Position numbers and translations under genes: made by a program. From NCBI RefSeq assembly GCF_020151015.1, contig NZ_CP083746.1:248001-312000 (forward strand): a stretch of 64,000 bases of DNA, in the 5' to 3' direction. The notes beneath the pieces are model-generated. The model saw only the letters and a program-made list of their open reading frames with translations. It was not told where the DNA came from and ran no database searches. Position 1 is the stretch's first letter. The number at the start of each line of letters is the position of its first letter. Below are positions 1 to 8,240 of this stretch, one piece after another. The DNA comes from Pseudomonas sp. p1(2021b). Its GTDB lineage: Bacteria > Pseudomonadota > Gammaproteobacteria > Pseudomonadales > Pseudomonadaceae.

Positions 1-368
1 CGGGCACAGGTTGGCGCACGCGAAATGGCCAAGCGAATAGGTTGCTGCTGAGCAGATGGGTAGGGTGGTTGCCGCAGGGGCAACGATATTGAGTTGGCAT
101 CCATCACATGGGTAGTGACCGTACGAGCTGCCGGACGCGAATCGTACTTGCGGGTGAACCACCGCGGGAGCGGCGTGACCTTTAAGGCTCGGGTCACCTG
201 GGGTGCTGTCATCGACAGCTCTTGCGACTTCCGGTCTACGCTTGTGGACAATATTCGTCAAGCAGCGCGATATCAGGGATTTAGCGCCTGTGGATAAAAC
301 TATCCCCCGGTGGACATGAGTGGTTTTCCACAGACGTAAGCTGTGCCAGCAGTTTTTTTCTGAGGTAT

Positions 369-413
369 GGTCCTTTCAAACGGGGCGGCTTTGCAGCCCC
401 GTTTGAAAGGACC
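369..413. repeat. Perfect 18-bp inverted repeat beyond the integrase stop
   Basis: Arms 369-386 and 396-413 are perfect reverse complements around a 9-base loop, giving a very stable hairpin about 70 bases past the integrase stop. No T-run follows it on either strand, so it is not a canonical terminator, although it could still stop integrase transcription. I see no convincing gene in the rest of 1-480. Two DnaA-box-like words occur there (TGTGGACAA near 244 and TGTGGATAA near 289). Confidence 0.7.
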
Positions 414-480
414 CGCGCGGAGGAGCTTCACGGGGTGCTGTGGGTAACTTCACAGCGAGTTGAGGTGGTGGTGCGGCGGG

Positions 481-1800
481 TTACTCGGTCCTCTTGGCAC
501 TGCGAAGCCGCGTGACGTTCTCGCCCGTCTGCTTGGCAAACTCATGCGGCGTGACATGGTTCTCGCGGTTCGCCTCCAGAAACCGGCTCCACCAGGTCAT
601 GATCATCCGGCGCTCTTCGAGGAACTCGGCCTTGTGGGTATAAGCGGCCCGCACGTTGTTGCGTTCCTTGTGGCTCATCTGCCGTTCGATGGCCGTCTCT
701 GACCACAGCCCGGACTCGACCAGCGCACTGCACGCCATGGCTCGGAACCCGTGGCCGCAAATATCCACCTTGGTGTCGTAGCCCATCGTCCTGAGCGCGG
801 CATTCACCGTGTTCTCGGACATCGGTTTCCATGGCTTGGCATCGCCAGCGAACACCAGCTCAAATTTGCCGGTGATCGCGTGGATCTGCTCGAGCAAGGC
901 CACGGCTTGCGGCGATAAGGGTACAACGTGAATGTCCCCGGCCATCTTCGTCCCCCTTGTGGAAAAGGGCACTCCGTCCAGCGCCGGGCGGGTGTCGGGG
1001 ATTTCCCAAATTCCGCGCTTGAGGTCGAACTCATTCCAACGAGCGAAGCGCAGTTCGCTGGAGCGTACGAATACATGCAACGACAGCATCACCGTGAGGC
1101 GCGTGAGCGGGCGACCTCTGTAGTCCTCGATGCATGCCAGTAGCTCTGGCAGCCGCGATAAGGGTAGTGCGGGTCTGTGAGTTACCCGTGGTGTCTTGAT
1201 CGAGCCGTCGAGGTCGTGAGCTGGGTTCGCTGTGATCAGCCGCAGCCGTTTGGCTTCACGCATGATGCTTTGCAGGTAGTTCTTGATCCTGAGCGCCACG
1301 TCGATGGTGCCGCGCTTCATTACGGCTTCCAGTGGCTGCATGAGGTCGTGGGTGTCCAGCTCAACGATTGCTCTAGCACCGATCAAAGGGAACACGTGAG
1401 TCTTCAATCGGCTGAGCACAGTCTTGGCGTGGCCGGGCGCCCACTTCGGCACCATGCTGGCATACCAGTCGAGCGCAACGCTTTCGAAGGTGCGGCCGTT
1501 GATCACGGCTTGGGTCTTGGTTTGTTGCTTGAACTGGATAGGGTCTATGCCGTTCGCGAGCTGCTGCTTGATCTCGAAGCGCTTGCGGCGTGCGTCGCCC
1601 AGCCCGACCACCGGATAGCTGCCAAGAGCAGTCAGGCCTTCGCGGCCATCGGGTTTCACGTACCTGAGCCGCCAGCCTTTGCGGCCGTTGGGTTGCACAA
1701 GCAGGTAAAGACCGTCGCCGTCGAAGAGCTTGTACTCGCGCTCTTTGGGCTTTGCCGTGCGACAGGCGGTGTCTGTAAGCGGGGCAGTGGTGCGGGCCAT
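481..1800 (-). CDS. Tyrosine-type site-specific integrase of a tRNA-Thr island
   Basis: This 439-residue tyrosine recombinase should integrate and excise a genomic island. The N-terminal ~90 residues match the DUF4102 arm-binding domain of P4-like integrases (RTTAPLTDTACRTAKP, then GLYLLVQPNGRKGWRLRY). A central SAM-like core-binding domain follows. The C-terminal catalytic domain shows the family residues: Arg in VFVRSSELRFARW, the HGFR box, a second His in MSHKERNNVRAAY, and the nucleophile Tyr in the same AAYTH segment. The length is normal for the family. It starts at ATG 1800 and faces the 3' end of tRNA-Thr 160 bp away, the standard arrangement for islands inserted at tRNA 3' ends. The island body therefore lies left of the window. 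An inverted repeat overlaps its start codon, which suggests autoregulation or arm-site binding. The integrase assignment is firm. The island's cargo cannot be seen. Confidence 0.95.
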   Translation of the reverse strand: MARTTAPLTDTACRTAKPKEREYKLFDGDGLYLLVQPNGRKGWRLRYVKPDGREGLTALGSYPVVGLGDARRKRFEIKQQLANGIDPIQFKQQTKTQAVINGRTFESVALDWYASMVPKWAPGHAKTVLSRLKTHVFPLIGARAIVELDTHDLMQPLEAVMKRGTIDVALRIKNYLQSIMREAKRLRLITANPAHDLDGSIKTPRVTHRPALPLSRLPELLACIEDYRGRPLTRLTVMLSLHVFVRSSELRFARWNEFDLKRGIWEIPDTRPALDGVPFSTRGTKMAGDIHVVPLSPQAVALLEQIHAITGKFELVFAGDAKPWKPMSENTVNAALRTMGYDTKVDICGHGFRAMACSALVESGLWSETAIERQMSHKERNNVRAAYTHKAEFLEERRMIMTWWSRFLEANRENHVTPHEFAKQTGENVTRLRSAKRTE

Positions 1801-1852
1801 AAGGGTAGTCTCCGATATCGAAACGGACCTCTATCCTTAAAACTACCCTTAT
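1799..1852. promoter_or_regulatory. Inverted 11-bp repeat at the integrase start (arm sites or operator)
   Basis: ATAAGGGTAGT at 1799-1809 overlaps the integrase start codon, and its exact inverse ACTACCCTTAT lies at 1842-1852. A third, direct copy is inside the gene at 1158-1168. Repeated short sites around an integrase promoter are usually arm-type binding sites for the integrase or operators for an excisionase or repressor. Which of these applies here is inference. Confidence 0.5.
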
Positions 1853-1897
1853 TAGCGCTGGCTACCCTCGGAATCCGACGGAACGCCAAAACGAAAA

Positions 1898-1917
1898 AAC
1901 CCGCCAGAAGGCGGGTT
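1898..1917 (-). terminator. Rho-independent terminator downstream of tRNA-Thr
   Basis: An 8-bp stem (AACCCGCC / GGCGGGTT) with an AGAA loop is followed on the minus strand by a run of Ts. It lies 46 bp past the tRNA-Thr 3' end, between the tRNA and the integrase promoter. It would stop tRNA transcription before the integrase. Confidence 0.8.
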
Positions 1918-1963
1918 CTTCGGGGGTTCCAGAGATTTCGAAAGCTTTCTATGGAACCTTGAA

Positions 1964-2039
<76 letters not shown>

Positions 2040-2050
2040 AATGGGGCGTC

Positions 2051-2078
2051 ATTATAGCGATCGGTTGGCGGCTGTAAA
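2051..2078 (-). promoter_or_regulatory. Sigma-70 promoter of tRNA-Thr
   Basis: On the minus strand a perfect -10 TATAAT (2056-2051) follows a 16-bp spacer from the -35 TTTACA (2078-2073). A GC-rich stretch then leads into the tRNA 12 bp later, as expected for a stable-RNA promoter. Confidence 0.75.
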
Positions 2079-2126
2079 CCTATTCCTTCCAATAGCTTAC
2101 GTTGTCCCCTGCAAAGGAGATTTTTC

Positions 2127-2375
2127 CTACCAACCGCGGTGGATGCTGTTGACGCTCGGCTCGGGCGTAGCGGGGTTGAAGAACAGCTTGTCGTTGTCGC
2201 AACCGCGCTTGCGGCAGGGGGTGTCGACGCGCAGGGGCAGGCCGCGGTCGCCGCCCAGTTGCATGCCGGGGGTTTCCCAGCCCAGCGATGGGGTGTTGGG
2301 CGAGTAGGTGTTGCCGGCGCAGGCGGTCAGGGCCAGGGCGAGGGTGAACAGGGCAAGGGGCTTGGCTTGGGTCAC
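2127..2375 (-). CDS. Small lipoprotein of unknown function
   Basis: This 82-residue protein starts at GTG 2375. It has a type II signal peptide: hydrophobic residues 6-18, then the lipobox LTAC with the acylated Cys at about 19. The mature part is short, polar and Pro/Gly-rich with two further cysteines (TPCRKRGC). I recognise no enzymatic motif. It follows the Cys-rich lipoprotein gene by 22 bp on the same strand and may be co-transcribed with it. Export and lipidation are supported by the sequence. The role is unknown. Confidence 0.65.
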   Translation of the reverse strand: MTQAKPLALFTLALALTACAGNTYSPNTPSLGWETPGMQLGGDRGLPLRVDTPCRKRGCDNDKLFFNPATPEPSVNSIHRGW

Positions 2376-2397
2376 GTGGGCAAAGTCCGTAGGTGGG

Positions 2398-2778
2398 TCA
2401 GTCTGTGTTCAAGATGCGCTGGATGGTGCCGCCGCAGGCCAGGTAGCAGCTGTCGTAGTCGCGGTCGCAACTGTAGCTTGCGCCGCTCGAGTACGGGTAG
2501 CTTGGGTAGTGGCATCTGTGACGTGCGTCCTTCCTGGTCTTGCTGTCCTGGCAATACTGGTAGCTGCGCAGCTCGGCCTGGTACAGGGCGCGCTGGCTGT
2601 TTTCCTCCAGGCGGGCCATCTGCTTGCAGTGGTTGCGCTCCATCTGGCAGCTGTTGATGCAATGGATGCCATGGGCGCTGGGCGGTGGCGAGTACCTATA
2701 GGTATAGGAGGGGCCGCAGCCGGCGAGCAGCAGGCCCGCCAGCACCAGGGTGGCGAGGCGTTTTTCTGGGGTGTCCAC
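2398..2778 (-). CDS. Cysteine-rich lipoprotein of unknown function
   Basis: This 126-residue protein starts at GTG 2778. It has a short signal peptide ending in a lipobox (LLLAGC), so it should be anchored in the envelope. The mature part carries eight more cysteines, including two CX3C pairs (CINSC near residue 40 and CYLAC near residue 113), and many Tyr and Arg residues. This suggests a small disulfide-stabilised domain. No named family is recognised. The neighbouring lipoprotein on the same strand may be a partner. Confidence 0.65.
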   Translation of the reverse strand: MDTPEKRLATLVLAGLLLAGCGPSYTYRYSPPPSAHGIHCINSCQMERNHCKQMARLEENSQRALYQAELRSYQYCQDSKTRKDARHRCHYPSYPYSSGASYSCDRDYDSCYLACGGTIQRILNTD

Positions 2779-2796
2779 GGGTGTAACGGTCCTTGA

Positions 2797-3003
2797 TCAT
2801 TCCTCGCTGAACTCCAGCAGGTCGCCGGGTTGGCAGTTCAGCGCGCGGCACAGCTTCTCCAGGGTTTCGATCTTGAAACCCTTGATCTTGCCGTTCTTCA
2901 GCAGTGACAGGTTCGCTTCCGTTATGCCGATGATTTCCGCCAGGTCCTTGGAGCGGATCTTGTTCCTGGCCATGACAACGTCGAGGCGGATGATTATCGG
3001 CAT
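2797..3003 (-). CDS. Cro/CI-type helix-turn-helix regulator
   Basis: This 68-residue protein is almost entirely one XRE/Cro-CI helix-turn-helix domain (KDLAEIIGITEANLSLLKNGK is the HTH core). It matches the small YozG-like regulators that usually sit next to DUF2975 membrane proteins, and here the DUF2975 gene ends 9 bp upstream on the same strand. It probably represses its own two-gene operon. The signal that the pair responds to is not known to me. Confidence 0.88.
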   Translation of the reverse strand: MPIIIRLDVVMARNKIRSKDLAEIIGITEANLSLLKNGKIKGFKIETLEKLCRALNCQPGDLLEFSEE

Positions 3004-3012
3004 AGGGGGCGG

Positions 3013-3594
3013 CTAGACATAACAGTTGTGTTCATCGCTGATGATCTTGGCGTCACGCATGACCAGCGAGAAGGCGCACAGCAGGATGCCCTTCATGATC
3101 TCGTAGACGGCCTCGGATGATACACCGATAGACACCACGAATGTGCGCTCCCCAGCCGGCAGGTCGATGGCCAGGGCCAGGCCCTGCAGGGTGTCGATCA
3201 CCGGCCACAGCAGCGGTGTGCCGATGCAGATCAGGCCGACCCACCACAGCATCTTGATGTTCGCCGGGCTCCAGGTGTGGCCCTTGGACAGGCGCATGAA
3301 GAACAGCCCGGTCAGGAGCAGGGCGAATGCCGACAGCGCGGCGGGAATCATCGCTAGGGCCAGCACCAGGCCCATGGCCAGTTGCGAGGGCTGGTAGCCG
3401 TCTTCCAGCAGCAGGGGCATGTTGATGCCGTGGGTTTGCAGGTAGGCGGTGACGGTATCGGGGTAGTCGAATACCCAGAGCAGCGGCGTGCCGAAGAATT
3501 CCACCGCGGCGGTGGCCCAGGCCAGGAAAGCGGCGAAAATGCCAATGGTGCGCAAGCGCGAACGGGCATAGGCCACGGATCTGCTGTTGTTCAT
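3013..3594 (-). CDS. DUF2975-type inner-membrane protein
   Basis: This 193-residue protein has about four predicted membrane segments: near residues 15-35, 72-97, 115-135 and 155-175. The pattern and the adjacent Cro/CI regulator match the DUF2975 family. It starts at ATG 3594 with GGAGG about 6 bp upstream. Membrane-protein/regulator pairs of this kind are widespread, but their function is undetermined. A stimulus-sensing role is only a guess. Confidence 0.8.
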   Translation of the reverse strand: MNNSRSVAYARSRLRTIGIFAAFLAWATAAVEFFGTPLLWVFDYPDTVTAYLQTHGINMPLLLEDGYQPSQLAMGLVLALAMIPAALSAFALLLTGLFFMRLSKGHTWSPANIKMLWWVGLICIGTPLLWPVIDTLQGLALAIDLPAGERTFVVSIGVSSEAVYEIMKGILLCAFSLVMRDAKIISDEHNCYV

Positions 3595-3961
3595 GGGATG
3601 CCTCCGTACAGTGATGAACGGGGCGGATTATTCGCGAAAAATTATCGCAATACAATAATTAGTTGCTGTTAATTTGATATCGCGGCGTTTTGCCGCAACG
3701 AATGGCTGCGATGAACAAGGAGTCATAGAGATAGGCCGCAAACCCTTGGTTCTTATGGACGCTGGAACCTTTATGCACAAGCGCATTGCCACGAACGAGC
3801 GAAAGGCATGCCAGCGGGGTGGACCATTGGTCTTTGCGCAAAGGCCTGTTTTTACTGGTTTTGATTCGACTGATGGAATAAGGAGAGAACCTGAAATAAC
3901 AGTTGGATCCAAGATTTCGTGACGTTCATCACAAGCTTGTTCACAGAGTTATCCACAGGTT
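3595..3961. other. Intergenic stretch without a recognisable gene
   Basis: The AT-rich part near 3640-3670 probably holds the promoter of the DUF2975/HTH pair, but no clear -35/-10 stands out. One perfect DnaA-box word (TTATCCACA) is at 3949-3957. Open frames here show no family features and I do not call them. Confidence 0.5.
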
Positions 3962-5197
3962 TCAGGTGGGTTGCGAGGGCTCGTCACGTTCGGCCAGCAG
4001 CAACAGGTTGCGAGGCGTCAGAGGGTAGTCGCAGAAGGTGCCGAGGCGCACGGTGTACCCGTGCTCTTCGAGCAGCAGGGCGCGATCGAGCACCAGCCAC
4101 AACTCCAGCGGCCGGCGGAACAGGTTGCGCACCAGTTCCAGGTTGCGCACCTCGGCCAGGCGTTGCCAGCCGGCAGCCTCCAGCGCCGCCCAGTTCGGTT
4201 CGCCGTTGATGTCCACGTTCCTGAGTTCGGCCAGGTCGCGGCAATAGCTTGCGAATGGCTTTTCCAGCCAGGCGGTCGGAAGCGACGGTGTGGGCAAGTA
4301 CTCGTCGCACTGGCGCTGCTCGCGTTGCAGCAGGTCGAACCCCAGGCGCCGGGCCATGGACATGTCCCGTTGGTGCCGTACGCGCAGGCTCGAGGTGACG
4401 GCTTCGTTCAAGGGCAGGCCGAGGTCGGCCACGTCCAGTCGCAGTTTCGAGGCCTGGGCGGCTGTGGATAACGGTTGGTAGCGCTCGCCGTGGATGCGGT
4501 TGTAGCAGCAGGGCGCTACGGCCAATTGGCGGCAGCCTTTCTGGCTGGCGAGCTGCAGGAGGCGCACATGCAGCTCGCCGCAGGCATGCAGGGCGATCAC
4601 GCTCTGGTGTGCTTGCAGTTGGTCGGCGCTGTTATCGGCCAGTACGTCCTGTTGCACATGGGTGGCCGGCAGCTGGTGATGGTCGCTCAGCGCCTGGCCG
4701 GCGGCGACCAGCGTGGCGTCGTATTCCAGGCAGGTCAGGTGTTGCCCTGGCTGAAGCAGGCGACGGCCCAGGTGGCCTTTGCCGGAGCACCAGTCCAGCC
4801 ATTGGTGGGTGCGCTCGCGAAACGTCAGGCGGCGGCTGAAGGCTTCGATCTGCTGCCATTTGCGGCCAGGCACATGCACGTCCAGGCGATGCCCGGCCGG
4901 AGGCAGGCCGGCGTCGGGCAGCTCGCCGATGGCGGCCAGGCGCCTGGCTTGCTCGGCGAGTTGGGGAAACGGGGCGGGCGCCGGGAGCTGTTCGGGGTGG
5001 TGCTGGAAGGCCTCGGCGTCTTCCAGGGAGCGCTGGCGAAGCCAGGTGGAGAGTTCGGGATGCTCGGCCTCCCAGGCCAGGCGCAGCTGGGTGAAGGGGC
5101 GTGGGTGCCAGAGATGCTGGTGCTCGACCAGGAAGCGGTCCAGGGCGTGAAAGCGTTCGAGGAGTTGGTCGGCTTGCAGGAAGGGAGGTGTGTTCAT
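3962..5197 (-). CDS. SAM-dependent methyltransferase (Methyltransf_32-like)
   Basis: This is a 411-residue class I methyltransferase. The glycine-rich SAM-binding loop is DWCSGKGHLGRRLL near residue 135, followed by an acidic strand end (LEYDATLVAAGQALS). HACGELHVRLL and VAPCCYNRI are typical of the PF13679 family, whose substrates are poorly known. I chose ATG 5197. An in-frame TTG 18 bases upstream is possible, but ATG gives the usual family start. The gene lies after the terminator of the ABC operon, so it needs its own promoter. The substrate cannot be read from the sequence. Confidence 0.8.
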   Translation of the reverse strand: MNTPPFLQADQLLERFHALDRFLVEHQHLWHPRPFTQLRLAWEAEHPELSTWLRQRSLEDAEAFQHHPEQLPAPAPFPQLAEQARRLAAIGELPDAGLPPAGHRLDVHVPGRKWQQIEAFSRRLTFRERTHQWLDWCSGKGHLGRRLLQPGQHLTCLEYDATLVAAGQALSDHHQLPATHVQQDVLADNSADQLQAHQSVIALHACGELHVRLLQLASQKGCRQLAVAPCCYNRIHGERYQPLSTAAQASKLRLDVADLGLPLNEAVTSSLRVRHQRDMSMARRLGFDLLQREQRQCDEYLPTPSLPTAWLEKPFASYCRDLAELRNVDINGEPNWAALEAAGWQRLAEVRNLELVRNLFRRPLELWLVLDRALLLEEHGYTVRLGTFCDYPLTPRNLLLLAERDEPSQPT

Positions 5198-5222
5198 GGG
5201 AGCACCGGAGCGCAAATCGAAA

Positions 5223-5243
5223 AAGGGCCGCTGTGCGGCCCTT
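5223..5243 (-). terminator. Rho-independent terminator of the ABC transporter operon
   Basis: A 9-bp stem (5223-5231 with 5235-5243, loop of 3) is followed on the minus strand by TTTTT. It lies 22 bp after the stop of the last permease gene. Confidence 0.88.
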
Positions 5244-5265
5244 CGTCATGGATGTGGGATCGTTC

Positions 5266-5955
5266 TCATCGCCCTTGGCAGGCGTCCACGCGTAACCAGC
5301 GCTCCAACACCTTGAAACCCTGGACCAGCACGAAGGAAATGACCAGGTAGAACACCCCGGCGGCGAAGAAAATCTCCACCGGCAGGTAGGTACGGGCAAT
5401 GATGGTCCGCGCCATGCCGGTCAGTTCCAGCAAGGTGACGGTACTGGCCAGGGCACTGGCCTTGAGCATCAGGATCACCTCGTTGCTGTAGGCCGGCAGG
5501 CCGATGCGTGTGGCACGCGGCAGCATGATGTAGAACAGCGTCTTGCCCCGCGACATCCCCAGCGCTCGGGCGGCCTCGATCTCGCCTTTGGGGATGGCCT
5601 GCAGTGCGCCACGCAGGATCTCGGCGATGTAGGCGGCCGTGTGCAGGGTCATGGTCAGCACGGTGCACCAGAACGGATCGCGCAGGTACGGCCACAGCGA
5701 ACTGGTGCGCACCAGGTCGAATTGCGCCAGGCCGTAGTACACCAGGAACAGCTGCACCAGCAGCGGGGTGCCCCGGAAGAAGAAGATGTAGCCGAAGGGC
5801 AGGGCGCGTACGTACCAGTGCCGCGAGGAGCGGGCGATACCCAGCGGGATGGCCAGGATCAGGCCGGCGATCACGGCAATGGCCACCAGCTCCAGCGTGA
5901 GCGTGGCGCCCTGGGCCAGGCGTGGCAGCCACTTGATGATGACTTCCCAGTTCAT
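5266..5955 (-). CDS. Polar amino-acid ABC transporter permease (HisM/ArtM type)
   Basis: This 229-residue inner-membrane permease has five hydrophobic segments. The EAA loop that contacts the ATPase is visible (EIEAARALGMSRGKTLFYIMLP, residues near 135-155). RGTPLLVQLFLVYYG is the hallmark of the HisMQ subfamily. Its ATG 5955 overlaps the stop of the preceding permease by 4 bp (ATGA), so the two are translationally coupled and should form a heterodimer. It is the last gene of an ATPase, binding protein, permease, permease operon. Uptake of a basic or polar amino acid is likely. The exact substrate is uncertain. Confidence 0.92.
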   Translation of the reverse strand: MNWEVIIKWLPRLAQGATLTLELVAIAVIAGLILAIPLGIARSSRHWYVRALPFGYIFFFRGTPLLVQLFLVYYGLAQFDLVRTSSLWPYLRDPFWCTVLTMTLHTAAYIAEILRGALQAIPKGEIEAARALGMSRGKTLFYIMLPRATRIGLPAYSNEVILMLKASALASTVTLLELTGMARTIIARTYLPVEIFFAAGVFYLVISFVLVQGFKVLERWLRVDACQGR

Positions 5956-6647
5956 TGTTCGGCCCTCACGAAGCCGCGAGCGGCGCGTTTTTCCAGGAAG
6001 TGCATGCCGGTCATGGCCACGATGGTCAGGCACAGGTAGATGCAGGCTGCGACCATGTAGAAGGTGAACGGCTCCTTGGTCACGGTCACGCCGATCTGCG
6101 CGTGGCGCATGATCTCTTCCAGGCCGATCACCGACACCAGCGCGGTGTCCTTCATCAGGATCATGAACAGGTTGCCCAGGCCAGGCAGGGCGACGCGCCA
6201 CATCTGCGGCAGAATGATCCGCGACAGGATGCGGCCCTTGGACAGGCCCAGGGCCAGGCCGGCCTCACGGTGCCCCTTGGGAATGGCCAGGATGGCGCCG
6301 CGGAACACTTCCGTGGCGTAGGCGCCGAAGCACAACCCCAGGGCGATCACCCCCGCGGCAAAGGCACTGAGCTCCAGGCCAGGCATGTTCAGGGCTTCGC
6401 CGAGGCTGTTCATCAGCCCGACGGTGCCGAAATAGATGAGCAGGACCCAGAGCAGTTCGGGTACGCCGCGAACCAGGGTCGAGTAGGTGCTGCCAAGCCA
6501 TTGCAGCGGCTTGACCGGGGACGTCTTGGCCAGGGCGCCGAGCAGGCCCAGGACCAGCCCCAGCAGCAGGGCGCAAAGCGCCAGTTTTACGGTCATCAGG
6601 GTGCCAGCCGCCAGGGCCGGACCGAATCCGTGCAGGTCGATATTCAT
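5952..6647 (-). CDS. Polar amino-acid ABC transporter permease (HisQ type)
   Basis: This 231-residue permease has a first membrane helix at about residues 12-40, the HisMQ signature VRGVPELLWVLLIYFG, and the EAA loop HREAGLALGLSKGRILSRIILP. It starts at ATG 6647, 55 bp after the binding-protein gene, and couples to the second permease by an ATGA overlap. Together they form the membrane channel of the importer. Confidence 0.92.
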   Translation of the reverse strand: MNIDLHGFGPALAAGTLMTVKLALCALLLGLVLGLLGALAKTSPVKPLQWLGSTYSTLVRGVPELLWVLLIYFGTVGLMNSLGEALNMPGLELSAFAAGVIALGLCFGAYATEVFRGAILAIPKGHREAGLALGLSKGRILSRIILPQMWRVALPGLGNLFMILMKDTALVSVIGLEEIMRHAQIGVTVTKEPFTFYMVAACIYLCLTIVAMTGMHFLEKRAARGFVRAEQ

Positions 6648-6702
6648 GGGTAGCTGCGTTCAAGGGACCGGCGCCGCGCAGGGCGGCACCGGTCGGGGCG
6701 TA

Positions 6703-7455
6703 TCATTCGATGCTGAACGGGAAGTACTTGTCGTTGATCTTCTTGTACGTACCGTCGGCTTTGATTTCTTTCAGGGCGGTGTTCAGCTTCTCGCGCAGCG
6801 GGTCACCCTTGCGCACGGCGATGCCGATCTTGTCGCTGTCGACCACAGGCTCGCCCTTGAACTCGAAGTTCTGGCCGTCCTTGCTCTTGAGCCATTCGTA
6901 CTGCACGTACTTGTCGGCCAGGATGCCATCGATACGACCGGAGACCAGGTCGAGGTAGGCGTTTTCCTGGGTGTCGTACAGCTTGATCTCGACGTCGTCG
7001 CCGTAGTTGTCTTCAAGCCAGGTGCCGGCCAGGGTGGCGCGCTGGGTGCCGATCACCTTGCCCTTGAGCGAGGCCTTGTCGGTCTTGAAGTCGACGTTCT
7101 TCGGCGCGATGAACTGCAGCTTGTTGGAGTAGTAGGGGTCGGTGAAGTCCACGGCCTGCTTGCGCTCGTCGGTGATCGACAGCGACGACACCAGGAAGTC
7201 GAACTTCTTGGCGTTCAGGGCCGGGATGATGCCGTCCCAGTCGGAGGTCACGACCGAGCACTCGACTTTCATCTTGGCGCACAGGGCGTCGCCGATGTCC
7301 TTGTCGAAGCCGACCACGTTACCGCTGGCGTCCTTGTTGTTGAACGGCGGGTAGGCCGCTTCGATACCCATGCGCAGTTTTTCCGCGGCCATGGCGTTGG
7401 CCGAGACGACCAGCGTGGCGGCAGCGGCCAGGAGGAATTTCTTGTAGGTCTGCAT
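6703..7455 (-). CDS. Periplasmic amino-acid-binding protein of the ABC importer
   Basis: This 250-residue solute-binding protein of family 3 has a signal peptide at residues 1-23 (cleaved after AMA). GFDKDIGDALCAKM is the family signature. The ligand pocket resembles HisJ/LAO proteins: FDFLVSSLSITDERKQAVDFT with the conserved Arg of ITDERK that binds the alpha-carboxylate. Start ATG 7455 is preferred because CGGAG precedes it and it begins the signal peptide; an upstream in-frame Met would bury it. It lies 11 bp after the ATPase gene. The ligand is probably Arg, Lys, His or ornithine, judged only by family. Confidence 0.92.
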   Translation of the reverse strand: MQTYKKFLLAAAATLVVSANAMAAEKLRMGIEAAYPPFNNKDASGNVVGFDKDIGDALCAKMKVECSVVTSDWDGIIPALNAKKFDFLVSSLSITDERKQAVDFTDPYYSNKLQFIAPKNVDFKTDKASLKGKVIGTQRATLAGTWLEDNYGDDVEIKLYDTQENAYLDLVSGRIDGILADKYVQYEWLKSKDGQNFEFKGEPVVDSDKIGIAVRKGDPLREKLNTALKEIKADGTYKKINDKYFPFSIE

Positions 7456-7466
7456 GTGTTGCTCCG

Positions 7467-8240
7467 TTAGCGGTGGCTGGACATGAATTGCTTGCAACGC
7501 GCCGAGGTCGGGTTTTCGAACACCTGCTGCGGCGATCCCTGCTCTTCGACCAGGCCCTGGTGCAGGAACACGACTTCACTGGACACCTGGCGGGCAAAGT
7601 TCATTTCGTGCGTCACCAGCAGCATGGTACGGCCTTCTTCGGCCAAGGCGCGGATGACGTTAAGCACTTCCTGGACCATTTCCGGATCGAGCGCCGAAGT
7701 CGGCTCGTCGAACAGGATGACCTTCGGCTTCATGGCCAAGGTCCGGGCGATGGCGGCGCGTTGTTGCTGGCCACCGGAAAGCTGGGCGGGGTAGCTGTGG
7801 CGTTTGTCATGGATGCCGACCTTGGCCAGCAGCGCCTCGGCCGCCTCGATGGCCTCGGCCTTGCTCTGGCCGAGCACGCGGCGTGGGGCCTCGATGATGT
7901 TGTCGAGGATCGACATGTGCGGCCACAGGTTGAAATTCTGGAAGACGAAGCCGATCTCGCTGCGCAGGCGGTTGATCTGGCGATTGTCGGCGGCGATCAG
8001 GTCGCCGTTCTTGGTCGACTTGAGCTTGAGCTCCTCACCGGCCACGAGGATCTGGCCCTGGTGCGGGTTCTCCAGCAGGTTGATGCAGCGCAGCAGGGTG
8101 GACTTGCCGGAACCGGACGACCCCAGGATGGAGATCACGTCGCCGTCGCGAGCGGTCAGAGAAATGCCCTTGAGAATCTCCTGCTCGCCGTAGCGTTTAT
8201 GCAGGTTGCGGATTTCCAGCGCGGGCGTGGCCTGGGCCAT
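7467..8240 (-). CDS. Amino-acid ABC transporter ATP-binding protein (HisP/ArtP type)
   Basis: This 257-residue ATPase shows Walker A GSSGSGKS near residue 40, a Q-loop FQNFNLWPH, the signature LSGGQQQR, Walker B VILFDEPTSALDP, and the switch His in LVTHEMNF. It is closest to the polar amino-acid class. It is the first gene of the four-gene importer operon, whose promoter must lie in 8241-8400. It energises the two permeases downstream. Confidence 0.94.
   Translation of the reverse strand: MAQATPALEIRNLHKRYGEQEILKGISLTARDGDVISILGSSGSGKSTLLRCINLLENPHQGQILVAGEELKLKSTKNGDLIAADNRQINRLRSEIGFVFQNFNLWPHMSILDNIIEAPRRVLGQSKAEAIEAAEALLAKVGIHDKRHSYPAQLSGGQQQRAAIARTLAMKPKVILFDEPTSALDPEMVQEVLNVIRALAEEGRTMLLVTHEMNFARQVSSEVVFLHQGLVEEQGSPQQVFENPTSARCKQFMSSHR

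Noticed and set aside
94..297. A 67-codon plus-strand open frame near the left edge
   Set aside because: No convincing ribosome-binding site, no family resemblance and no coding-like composition.
3949..3957. Single TTATCCACA as an origin or regulatory site
   Set aside because: Isolated DnaA-box words are expected by chance and have no supporting repeats here.
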